Source: Streptomyces sp. H27-H5 (GTDB lineage Bacteria > Actinomycetota > Actinomycetes > Streptomycetales > Streptomycetaceae). Taken from it: DNA of 45,226 nt. The stretch covers positions 1 through 45,226 of the forward strand of contig NZ_JAPNLK010000070.1 in assembly GCF_026627505.1 (NCBI RefSeq), written 5' to 3'. The notes under the pieces were generated by a model. That model made no database searches. It had not been told where the DNA came from and worked only from the letters and a program-made list of their open reading frames with translations. A program made the translations under genes and the position numbers. Below, piece after piece: positions 14,492 through 22,024 of this stretch; positions within the stretch are counted from its first letter, which is position 1, and every line of letters starts with the position of its first letter.

Positions 14492-16945
14492 CTACTTGGT
14501 GGCGCTCGCGGTGATGTCGGTCGGGCCGGTGAGGGCGCCCGGGATCTGGCGGAAGGGGGTCCAGGTGTCGGTCGTGGTGTCGAGCGTCGTGCTCTGGACC
14601 TTGCCGCCGGCCCCGATGGCGTACACGTGGACGTTGTTCCCGGCGGTGGCTTCGGCGAGGCGGGTGAGGCCGGTACCGCCGGTCCTGGTCCAGTCGGGGT
14701 TCCAGCGCCCGGCCGTGTAGTTGCCGAGCTGGTACCACAGGGCGTTGTCGGAGCCGATGACACCGAGGTGGACGTTGTCGCCGACGATGCCGGCCGCGAT
14801 GTCCTTGACACCGGTGATCCCGCCGGTCAGCTCGCCCCAGACGGTCCAGTTCCCGGTGCGGGTGTCGAGGTCGTGGCCGAGGACCTTGCCGTTGTTGACG
14901 GCGTAGACGCGGACCTGGGTGCCTGCGCTGACACTGGTGATGCCGGTCAGTCCGGTGGTCGTACCGACCCTGTTCCACTGCGTGTTCCAGCGGCCCGCGT
15001 CGTAGTTGCCGATCTGGGAGTACTGGCCGCCGTCGCTGCCGATGATCTGCAGGTGGGTGTTGTTGCCGACGAGCGCGGCGGTGATGTCCTTGACGCCCTC
15101 GGCGCCGCCGGGGACGAGGCTCCAGGCGGTCCACGTTCCGTTGCGGGTGTCGAGGTCGCGGCCGTACACCTTGCCCGCGGCGACACCGTAGTAGCGGACC
15201 ACGTCGCCCGCCGTCACGCTGGTGAGGTGGGTGACCTCGATCCCGCCGACCTGCGCCCACTGGGCGCCGAACCGGCCGGTGGCCAGGCTGCCGTTCTGGG
15301 AGTACATCGTGTGGGTGCCGCCGGCGGCCAGGGCGATCTTCGAGGGGGCGACGGACACGGCCGCGGCCACGTCGGTGGTCCCGGAGATGCCGCCCTGGAG
15401 CTCCTTGAACGGGCTCCAGGTGTTGCCGGTGGTGTTCAACGTGGCGGTGTTGATCCTGCCGTCGCCGCCGATGGCGTAGACCTCGACACCGCTGCCGTTG
15501 GGAATGCTGGTGACGTTGGTGAAGCCGGCACCGGCCGTCTTCGTCCACCGCTCGTCCCAGTGGCCGGCGTCGTAGTTCCCGTACTGCGTGTACAGGGCCC
15601 CTTCGCCGCCGACGATCTGCACATGGACGTTGTTGCCGACGGTGGAGGAGGCGATGTCCTGCGCACCCGCCGCGCCGCCGGGGACCTCGCCCCACGGGGT
15701 CCAGCTGCCGTTGAGGGTGTTCAGATCACGGCCGAAGACCTTGCCGCCGCTGATGGCCAGGACCCGTACGGTCGTGCCCGCCGCGGTGCTGGTGACACGG
15801 GTCAGGCCCGAGGAACTGACGGCCGTCCACCTGTCGTTCCAACGACCCGCCTTGTAGTCGGCGACCTGGGAGTACAGGTTGCCCTCGGATCCGACGATCT
15901 GGACGTGGACACTGGTGCCGACCAGCGCCGCGGAGATGTCCTTCGCACCCGCCGCGCCGCCGGGGACCTCGCCCCAGCCCGACCAGGTGCCGGTTCGCAC
16001 GTTCAGGTCCTGGCCGTAGACCTTGCCACCCGCGATGCCGTAGGCGCGGACGAGTTCACCGTCACGAACGGTGCTCACCCGCGAGATGTCCTGGCCGTTG
16101 ACCTTGGCCCACGAGGTGCCGTACTCCCCGTAGCCGAGGTCGCCGAACTGCGACCACATGACCCCGCCGCCCCCGGCGAGCAGCGACACCTGACCGGCGG
16201 TGCGCGGGGCGATCGCCTGGTCGATCCACTCACGGAGGTCGTCGACGCGGGCGGAGACGGCTCCGGTGCGGGTTTCGGTGGGGTTGGTGCCGAGGCAACC
16301 GCCTTGCCAGGAGCGGCTGTTGATGGCGACGAGTTCGCCGGCGGCGTTGAGGAGCGGGCCGCCGGTGTCGCCCTTGCAGAGGGAGTCGGTGCCCTTGCCG
16401 GTGATGGAGAGGGTGGTGGCGTCCGCGGCGGTGACGGTGAAGGCGCCGGTGTGGGGCTTGCCCGGTACCCACTCGGTTGCCGTCCGGCCGAAGCCTGCGG
16501 CCGTCACGTCGCCGCCCGCCGCCGGAGCGGCGCCGGCGCGCTTGACCGGGGCGATGCCGGTGACGGGGGCCGCAAGGCGGGCCAGGACGAGGTCCCGGTC
16601 GGAGGCGCTCGCGGAAACCTCGACGATCCCGCTGTTCCGACCGTCGCTCAACGTCGCGGTGGTCTTCAGGGCGGGCGCCCCGGCGGGCACCGCCGCACCG
16701 GGAGTGGTGGCGAAGCAGCTCGCGGCGGTCAGGACCCAACGGGCGTCGACGAGGGTGCCGGTGCAGGCTCGGCTGTTGGCCTCGTCGCCGATGTTCAGTT
16801 TCACGACGGCGGTGTGCGCGCCGGTCGTCGCCTCGGGGCCGGTGACCGCTTGGGCGGGGCCGGCCGAGACCAGGCCCGCGGCGACCGCGGTCGCCGTGAC
16901 GAGCAGGCTGGTCATCCGCGCCGGGCGGGGAAGAATCGTGGTCAT
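14492..16945 (-). CDS. Secreted trypsin-fold pseudoprotease with long propeller-like repeats
   Basis: An 817-residue exported protein. The signal peptide ends near SAGPAQA; the S1-like domain has TAASC (Ser76 for His) and KGDTGGP (Thr194 for Ser), so the triad is lost. From about residue 265 to the end there are six long units of about 90-105 residues. Each contains a WG(E/S)(V/L)PGG-like turn, a VHxQIVGxxG strand, a (L/Q)YxQxGNYDAGRW block and a GKVxGRDLxT strand. Their spacing suggests a beta-propeller or lectin-like domain such as the PLL/tectonin group, but I cannot name the family. Start: ATG at 16945 with AAGGAAG upstream. The gap to the next paralogue is only 89 bases. Confidence 0.83.
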   Translation of the reverse strand: MTTILPRPARMTSLLVTATAVAAGLVSAGPAQAVTGPEATTGAHTAVVKLNIGDEANSRACTGTLVDARWVLTAASCFATTPGAAVPAGAPALKTTATLSDGRNSGIVEVSASASDRDLVLARLAAPVTGIAPVKRAGAAPAAGGDVTAAGFGRTATEWVPGKPHTGAFTVTAADATTLSITGKGTDSLCKGDTGGPLLNAAGELVAINSRSWQGGCLGTNPTETRTGAVSARVDDLREWIDQAIAPRTAGQVSLLAGGGGVMWSQFGDLGYGEYGTSWAKVNGQDISRVSTVRDGELVRAYGIAGGKVYGQDLNVRTGTWSGWGEVPGGAAGAKDISAALVGTSVHVQIVGSEGNLYSQVADYKAGRWNDRWTAVSSSGLTRVTSTAAGTTVRVLAISGGKVFGRDLNTLNGSWTPWGEVPGGAAGAQDIASSTVGNNVHVQIVGGEGALYTQYGNYDAGHWDERWTKTAGAGFTNVTSIPNGSGVEVYAIGGDGRINTATLNTTGNTWSPFKELQGGISGTTDVAAAVSVAPSKIALAAGGTHTMYSQNGSLATGRFGAQWAQVGGIEVTHLTSVTAGDVVRYYGVAAGKVYGRDLDTRNGTWTAWSLVPGGAEGVKDITAALVGNNTHLQIIGSDGGQYSQIGNYDAGRWNTQWNRVGTTTGLTGITSVSAGTQVRVYAVNNGKVLGHDLDTRTGNWTVWGELTGGITGVKDIAAGIVGDNVHLGVIGSDNALWYQLGNYTAGRWNPDWTRTGGTGLTRLAEATAGNNVHVYAIGAGGKVQSTTLDTTTDTWTPFRQIPGALTGPTDITASATK

Positions 16946-17054
16946 GCGGAGCTTCCTTGGGGGAGTCGAGTGGGTACGCGATGACGCGCGAGACGTGGTG
17001 TTGTGCGTGCGGGGGCCGCCGCCGAAGGCAGCGGATCCGGGGGCGCGTGGCACA

Positions 17055-17100
17055 CGGCCCCGCTCGCTCCGGGACGCTGGTCCTGGGGCGAGCGGGGCCG
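17055..17100 (-). terminator. Hairpin terminator of the 17126-18763 gene
   Basis: Twelve bases, CGGCCCCGCTCG (17055-17066), pair perfectly with CGAGCGGGGCCG (17089-17100) across a 22-base loop. It lies 26 bases beyond the stop. Confidence 0.75.
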
Positions 17101-17125
17101 GGCGGACGGTCGATCCGGGTCTCGG

Positions 17126-18763
17126 TCAGCCGTTCCAGGTGGGGGTCATCGCGAGGTGGCCGGGTGCTGCGGGCAGGCCCTGGAGGGCTACCGGCGTGGG
17201 GGAGTCCCAGGTGCGGTCCGCGTGGCGGGTGGTGTGGAGGACCTTGCCGTCGGCGGTGGTCACGGCAACCTGGACCTCGCCGTTGACGGCGGCTGCGGAG
17301 ACCGACTTCGCGGTCACGGTGCCCAGGACGTCCTTCAGCTCGCCGAAGGGGGCCCAGGTGCCGTTGAAGTTGCGAATGGTGTGGTACTGGCGGGCCCCGT
17401 TGTCGGTGGCGATGACGAAGTGGGCCTCGTCGCCGCTGCCGGCGGCGCTGATCGCGGTGATGGGGCCGGTGTTGCCGGCGGCCTGGGCGACGTTGCCCCA
17501 ACCGAGCCAGTTCCCGTTGGTCTGGCGGATCGAGTGGTAGGCCTTGCCGCCGGAGACGAGGGCGACCTGGAGCTCACCGCGGACGCTCGCGGTGGCCGCG
17601 GCCGTGACGTTGCCGACGGAGCCGCTGGAGATGTCCTTGAACTTCGACCACTGGCCGTCCGCGGTGCGGACGGTGTGGAAGGCCTTGCCGTCGGCGACGG
17701 CGATGACGTGGAGGTCCCAGCCGGTGTTCGTGGCGGACACCTGGGTGAGGTTGCCGAGGGTGGCGGCCTGGGAGAACACGTCGCCGAAGGTGCCCCAGGT
17801 GCCGTCCTGCTTGCGGACGGTGTGGAAGAGCCCGCCGCTGTTGCTGATGGCGAGGACGTGGGTGTCGCCGTTCATGCCGACGGCCGCGGAGGACCTGATG
17901 CCGTTGAGGCTGCCGGCCTTGGCCTGGACGTCGGTGAAGTCGGTCCAGGAACCGTCGGGCATACGGACACCCTGGTAGAGGCTGCTGCCCGACTGCACCA
18001 GGGCCTGGGTCTTCCAACCCGGGGCGCGGGAACGGTACCCGTCGATCCACTCACGGAGGTCGTCGACGCGGGCGGAGACGGCTCCGGTGCGGGTTTCGGT
18101 GGGGTTGGTGCCGAGGCAACCTCCCTGCCAGGAGCGGCTGTTGATGGCGACGAGTTCGCCGGCGGCGTTGAGGAGGGGGCCGCCGGTGTCGCCCTTGCAG
18201 AGGGCGTCGGTGCCCTTGCCGGTGATGGAGAGGGTGGTGGCGTCCGCGGCGGTGACGGTGAAGGCGCCGGTGTGGGGCTTGGCGGGCACCCACTCGGTCT
18301 TCGTCCGCCCGAACCCGGCCGCGGTCGTGTCCGTACCGGCGGCGGGAGCGGTGGTGGCGCGCTTGACACCGGTGAGGCCGGTGGCCGGGGTGGCCAGGCG
18401 GGCGAGGACCACATCGCGATCCGTGCGCGGAGCGATCTCGGCGACCTCGACGGCCTTGTCGTCGCTGAGGGTCGCGATGGTCTTCAGGGCGGGCTTGCCG
18501 GCGGGGACCGTCTGACCAGGCGTGGTGGCGAAGCAGCTCGCCGCGGTCAGGACCCAGGAGGCGTCGACGAGGGTGCCGGTGCAGGCGCGGCTGTTGGCCT
18601 CGTCGCCGATGTTCAGCTTGACGACGGAGGAGTGCCGGCCCGCCGGGGATTCCGGGCCGGTCACTGCTTGGGCGGTACCGGCGTTGACCAGGCCGGCGGT
18701 GAGCGCCGTCGTGGTCACGAGGAGACCGGTCATCCGCGCCGGGCGCGGACGGAGAACAGACAT
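17126..18763 (-). CDS. Secreted trypsin-fold pseudoprotease with short propeller-like repeats
   Basis: A 545-residue exported protein with the same N-terminal half as its neighbours: signal peptide ending near AGTAQA, TAASC (Ser76 for His), DRDVVLARL, and KGDTGGP (Thr193 for Ser). Residues 265-545 form six units of about 45-50 residues with the pattern W-x-x-F/W-G-D/E-V followed by THVLAISNSGGLFHTVR-like strands. This is typical of PLL-like or fucose-lectin-type propellers. The DNA of the S1-like domain is almost identical to that of the 14492-16945 paralogue over about 240 bases. ATG at 18763 is preceded by AAAGGA. Its own terminator and 180-base upstream gap point to separate transcription. 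Confidence 0.83.
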   Translation of the reverse strand: MSVLRPRPARMTGLLVTTTALTAGLVNAGTAQAVTGPESPAGRHSSVVKLNIGDEANSRACTGTLVDASWVLTAASCFATTPGQTVPAGKPALKTIATLSDDKAVEVAEIAPRTDRDVVLARLATPATGLTGVKRATTAPAAGTDTTAAGFGRTKTEWVPAKPHTGAFTVTAADATTLSITGKGTDALCKGDTGGPLLNAAGELVAINSRSWQGGCLGTNPTETRTGAVSARVDDLREWIDGYRSRAPGWKTQALVQSGSSLYQGVRMPDGSWTDFTDVQAKAGSLNGIRSSAAVGMNGDTHVLAISNSGGLFHTVRKQDGTWGTFGDVFSQAATLGNLTQVSATNTGWDLHVIAVADGKAFHTVRTADGQWSKFKDISSGSVGNVTAAATASVRGELQVALVSGGKAYHSIRQTNGNWLGWGNVAQAAGNTGPITAISAAGSGDEAHFVIATDNGARQYHTIRNFNGTWAPFGELKDVLGTVTAKSVSAAAVNGEVQVAVTTADGKVLHTTRHADRTWDSPTPVALQGLPAAPGHLAMTPTWNG

Positions 18764-19026
18764 GTGGAGCATCCTTTGAGCCGGGAGTCGGTGCGCGGGC
18801 GCGCGTGAGGAGAGCGAATGCACGGCAACTGCCGTTCGTGGAAGCGCAGTTCTGTCAGGATGGGGCGGACGGGGGCCATCGGTGCATCGCAGCCCCCGAG
18901 TACCCGCCGGACCCGTGTTCCGGGGCGTGGCCCCGCGACGCGGGGGCCCGGTCGGTCAGGCCCCCGCGCGGGGTGGTTCGGTTCAGGCCCTTCGGCCACC
19001 CGGGCCGCCCGCCCCAGGGCAGGGAG
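18764..19026. other. Gap with hairpins downstream of the lectin pseudoprotease
   Basis: No gene is supported here. GGCCCCGCG (18929-18937) and CGCGGGGGCC (18938-18947) can form a hairpin with a small loop that may terminate the minus-strand gene ending at 19076. The half nearest 18763 must hold the promoter of the 17126-18763 gene; I cannot identify its hexamers. Confidence 0.4.
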
Positions 19027-19090
19027 GGGTCAGACGCGCTTCGATCCGGGGGTCAGAAGCGGTTCCACCTGGAGGTCAGACGCGGTTCCA
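19027..19090. repeat. 23-base repeat copying the end of a gene, including its stop codon
   Basis: On the minus strand, three copies of about 23 bases follow each other: the last codons of the lectin pseudoprotease with its TGA (complement 19076-19078), then two decayed copies with TGA triplets at 19053-19055 and 19030-19032. The shared core is GGTTCCAC/GTCAGA when read on the plus strand. Confidence 0.85.
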
Positions 19091-20875
19091 CTTGGCGTTG
19101 GCGCCGTTGCCGCAGGCCCACAGGCCGACGGCGGAACCGTCGGCGGTCGCCTCGCTGAAGACGTTCACACACTGGTCGGGCTTCAGGGCGCTGGCGATGG
19201 TGGTTCCGTCGTAGTTCCACTTCTGCTCGGCGCGGCCGTCGCAGGTGAGGGCCTTGAGCCGCGACGTCTGCGGGGCGCCGGTCTCGGCGGTCAGGCACAG
19301 GTTGCCGTCGAGGCGCATTTCCTTGGCGGGGGTGTAGTCCCACTGCTGGTTGGATCCGCCCCAGCAGCCGTAGATGGTGGCTTTGGCCCCGTCGAAGTCC
19401 AGGCAGCGGTTCGACTGGGCGCCGACCAGGCTGCTGCTGCCCCAACGCGGGCCGCCTTCCTTCCAACGCACGGTCAGACTGCCGTTGTTGTCCAGGGTGG
19501 CGTAGGAACCGTCGCCGCCGTGAGTGCCGGTGGCCCACAGGGCTCCAGTGTTGGTGCCCTTCTTGTACAGGACGAGGTTGCCGTCGGCCTGCATGGACAG
19601 GTACGAACCCCAGTCCCAGGTGTACTTGCCCCACACCTCGCGGCTGGTGGCCACGTCGCGGACGAGGACGTTGCCCTGGATGTCCATCATCAGGACGTTC
19701 TTGCCGTTGGTCAGCCAGTGACCGGGCATGAGCTTCGCGCCGGAGGCAAGCTTGTCACCGCGGGGGTAGGTGTCGGAGTGCCACAGGTGGCCGCCGATGC
19801 CGTGGCCGCCGTCCTTGGTGTAGACGACGAGGTTCGCGTCGCCCTGGAGTTCCAGGCGGGCGCTCGCGTTGCCGGCGGTGCCGGACGCCCACAGGGCGCC
19901 CGTGGCTTCGTCGCCGGTGGAGCCCTTCTTGTAGACGACGAAGTTGCCGTCGGGCTGCATCCTGGCGAACGCGCCCGGGTTGCCGCCGGTGCCCGACGCC
20001 CACAGGGCGCCACCCTTGTTCTGTCCGCCGGTGCGGTGGTACAGGACCAGGTTGCCGTCGTCCTGCATGATCAACTGGGCGTTTTCGGAAGCGAGGGTCT
20101 CGCCCGACCGCAGGGTCTGGCCGCTCTTGACGACGACGGGGCGCTGCCGCGCCGAGTCGAGCCAGCCGGCCAGGCCGTCGACACGGGCCGCGACCGCGTT
20201 GGTACGGGTCTCCGTCGGGTCGGTGCCGAGGCAGCCGCCCTGCCAGGACCTGCTGCCCACGCCGACGATCTCCCCGGCCGCGTTGAGCAGCGGAGCGCCC
20301 GTGTCTCCCTTGCACAGCGCGTCCGCGGCGGTCTTGCCGACGACGTCGAACGCACCGGCGTTCGTGCCGGTCACGCTGAAGTTGGCCTGGTGGAGCCGGT
20401 CGGACACCCACTCCGTCTTCGTGCGTCCGTAGCCCGCGCCGACGAGCTGCGCGCCCTGGATCGGGGCGGCCGTGGCGAGCTTCGCCGGGGTGATGTCGGT
20501 GACCGAGCGCTCCAGCCGGGCCAGGACCAGGTCTCGGTCGTCGCGGGGAACGAGATCGATGACTTTGAGGGTCTGACCGTTGCTCAAGGTGGCGGTGGCG
20601 GGCTGCTGCGGCTGCCCGGCCGGGACGGTCTCTCCCGGGGTGCCGGCGAAGCAACTGGCGGCGGCGGCCAACCACTGGTCATCGACCAGAGCGGCGGTGC
20701 ACGCCCGGGCTGTGGCCTCGGAACCGATGCTCAGCCGGGCGGCGAACGCGTACTTCCCTGCGGTGGCGGGAGTCCCCACCACGGCTTCGGCGGTGCCGGC
20801 GGACAGCAGCGAAGCGGCGATGCCTGCTGTCATGCAGGCAGCCAACCACTTCGGTCTCGGACGGACGAAGGACAT
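19076..20875 (-). CDS. Secreted trypsin-fold pseudoprotease with B-lectin and ricin-type lectin domains
   Basis: A 599-residue exported protein and the most diverged of the four paralogues. The S1-like half has AAASC (Ser74 for His), DRDLVLARL and CKGDTGAP (Thr192 for Ser, with the second Gly of GGP also changed). After residue 260 comes a bulb-type mannose-binding lectin region with repeated QDDGNLVLY, QPDGNFVVYKK and QADGNLVLYKK strands (the QxDxNxVxY sugar-binding signature). The last 110 residues are a ricin-type trefoil with QQW, QKW and NAKW motifs and CLDF, CLT and CVNV strands. It should bind carbohydrates outside the cell. ATG at 20875 has AAGAGGAAG in front. Confidence 0.87.
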   Translation of the reverse strand: MSFVRPRPKWLAACMTAGIAASLLSAGTAEAVVGTPATAGKYAFAARLSIGSEATARACTAALVDDQWLAAAASCFAGTPGETVPAGQPQQPATATLSNGQTLKVIDLVPRDDRDLVLARLERSVTDITPAKLATAAPIQGAQLVGAGYGRTKTEWVSDRLHQANFSVTGTNAGAFDVVGKTAADALCKGDTGAPLLNAAGEIVGVGSRSWQGGCLGTDPTETRTNAVAARVDGLAGWLDSARQRPVVVKSGQTLRSGETLASENAQLIMQDDGNLVLYHRTGGQNKGGALWASGTGGNPGAFARMQPDGNFVVYKKGSTGDEATGALWASGTAGNASARLELQGDANLVVYTKDGGHGIGGHLWHSDTYPRGDKLASGAKLMPGHWLTNGKNVLMMDIQGNVLVRDVATSREVWGKYTWDWGSYLSMQADGNLVLYKKGTNTGALWATGTHGGDGSYATLDNNGSLTVRWKEGGPRWGSSSLVGAQSNRCLDFDGAKATIYGCWGGSNQQWDYTPAKEMRLDGNLCLTAETGAPQTSRLKALTCDGRAEQKWNYDGTTIASALKPDQCVNVFSEATADGSAVGLWACGNGANAKWNRV

Positions 20876-21009
20876 GCTTCCTCTTCTTGTAGGACTCTTC
20901 ACGCGGTCAACCGGCGCGCGGCCGGGAGGTAAGAGCGGTGGTTCGAGAGCGTGCGGGCACGGACGTGCGAGCTCCGCCGGTGGTGCGGTGCGCGGGGCAG
21001 TGTGCAAGG

Positions 21010-21045
21010 GGCGGTGAGGGAGGTGCGGGCTTCGCTCCTACCGCC
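21010..21045 (-). terminator. Possible terminator of the 21082-21603 gene
   Basis: GGCGGT (21010-21015) pairs with ACCGCC (21040-21045), with a possible inner GGGAG/CTCC extension. It lies 37 bases past the stop of the small secreted protein. The remaining 200-base gap would hold the promoter of the lectin gene. Confidence 0.5.
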
Positions 21046-21081
21046 GCCGCCCGTAACCCTTGCGGCCCAATCTGATGGTGG

Positions 21082-21603
21082 TCAGCCGGTGATACGGAGT
21101 TCGACGAGCACAGAGCGCTTCGCTCCTGAGGGGATGTCACCTTCGCCCACGGGCTTGAAGTCGTCCTGCGGTACGTCGATCGTCTTCGTCTGCCCCTCGG
21201 CGGTCAGGTCCGCGCTGATGGAGTGGTCGGCGGTCTCCAGCGAGGTGACGCGAGGCAGTTCCAGAGTGAGGAAGCCCAACTTGCCCGTGGCTCCGAAGCA
21301 GTACACCCCGGCCCTGCCGGTAGCCGCATCGGAGACGGTCCTCACCTTGATCTGGGGGACATTCGGGTTGCAATCAGCGAGCAGAAGACGGCCGTCACCC
21401 TTGAGGATCTTGATCCCCTTTTCGATGAGGATCTTGTCTGCATTCGGGTAGGAGAAGTCCTCGATGGCGAAAGGAGGAGCGTCGTTCGATGCGGAAGCTG
21501 TAGCCGCCGTGGACGACGTGGCAGAGGCGAGGGCGGGGAGACCAATCACTACGGCGGCGCAGGCGGTTCCACCGATGAAGATGTTTCTGATAAGCGAAGT
21601 CAT
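21082..21603 (-). CDS. Small secreted protein of unknown function
   Basis: A 173-residue exported protein with a signal peptide (MTSLIRNIFIGGTACAAVVI, ending near ALASA). The mature part contains DFSYPNADKILIEKGIKILKGDG, LLLADCNPN, YCFGATGKLGFLTLELPRV and a C-terminal KRSVLVELRITG. I recall this FSYPNAD...KGDG...LLADC arrangement from many small Streptomyces secreted proteins without assigned function. The two Cys may pair. The start ATG at 21603 follows an A/G-rich stretch. It is the first gene of the minus-strand secretory block, and its upstream region is shared with the divergent ALF toxin gene. Confidence 0.75.
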   Translation of the reverse strand: MTSLIRNIFIGGTACAAVVIGLPALASATSSTAATASASNDAPPFAIEDFSYPNADKILIEKGIKILKGDGRLLLADCNPNVPQIKVRTVSDAATGRAGVYCFGATGKLGFLTLELPRVTSLETADHSISADLTAEGQTKTIDVPQDDFKPVGEGDIPSGAKRSVLVELRITG

Positions 21604-22024
21604 CGATTTTTCCTTTTCCGGGAAGGGGCGATATGGATCCCCAAGCCCGTGTGTGTGAGAGATGTGAAGGAGATCTTCGTCGCGCAGCGTAGCGCCCTGA
21701 CCTGCTGCTTCGTCAAATTCATAGAACCAGGAGTTATTGCTAAAAAACTGACAAAATGGCACAAATTAGAAGGCGAGTGTGTCGCGAATGCTTCGCTGCG
21801 CCACGGAATTCCCTGTTCCGGATGGAGCGTTGGTTGGGGTGCCCGAGCCGCCCTGTGGCCCGGTCCTTCCGGCGGTTTTTGATCCGTGAGCAGGTCTGCA
21901 ACTGAGAACTGATGGCTGAAAAGTGTTGGCCGAAAAAATTTCTAGAAGGTCCTGGTTATGATCTTGCGGTCGAGATGCGGCGCCCGGTGGTTCTCAGAGC
22001 CGGCGGTCAGTGAAATGAGAGACC
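21604..22024. other. AT-rich divergent promoter region
   Basis: This 421-base gap separates two divergent genes for secreted proteins and is the AT-richest stretch I notice in the window, especially 21705-21770 (runs of A around GCTAAAAAACTGAC) and 21920-21945 (CCGAAAAAATTTCTAG). Both promoters must lie here, but no pair of hexamers with good spacing stands out. No gene is supported inside it. Confidence 0.5.

Noticed and set aside
14405..16984. Long plus-strand frame opposite the propeller pseudoprotease
   Set aside because: Repetitive Gly/Val/Arg translation mirrors the repeats of the real minus-strand gene.
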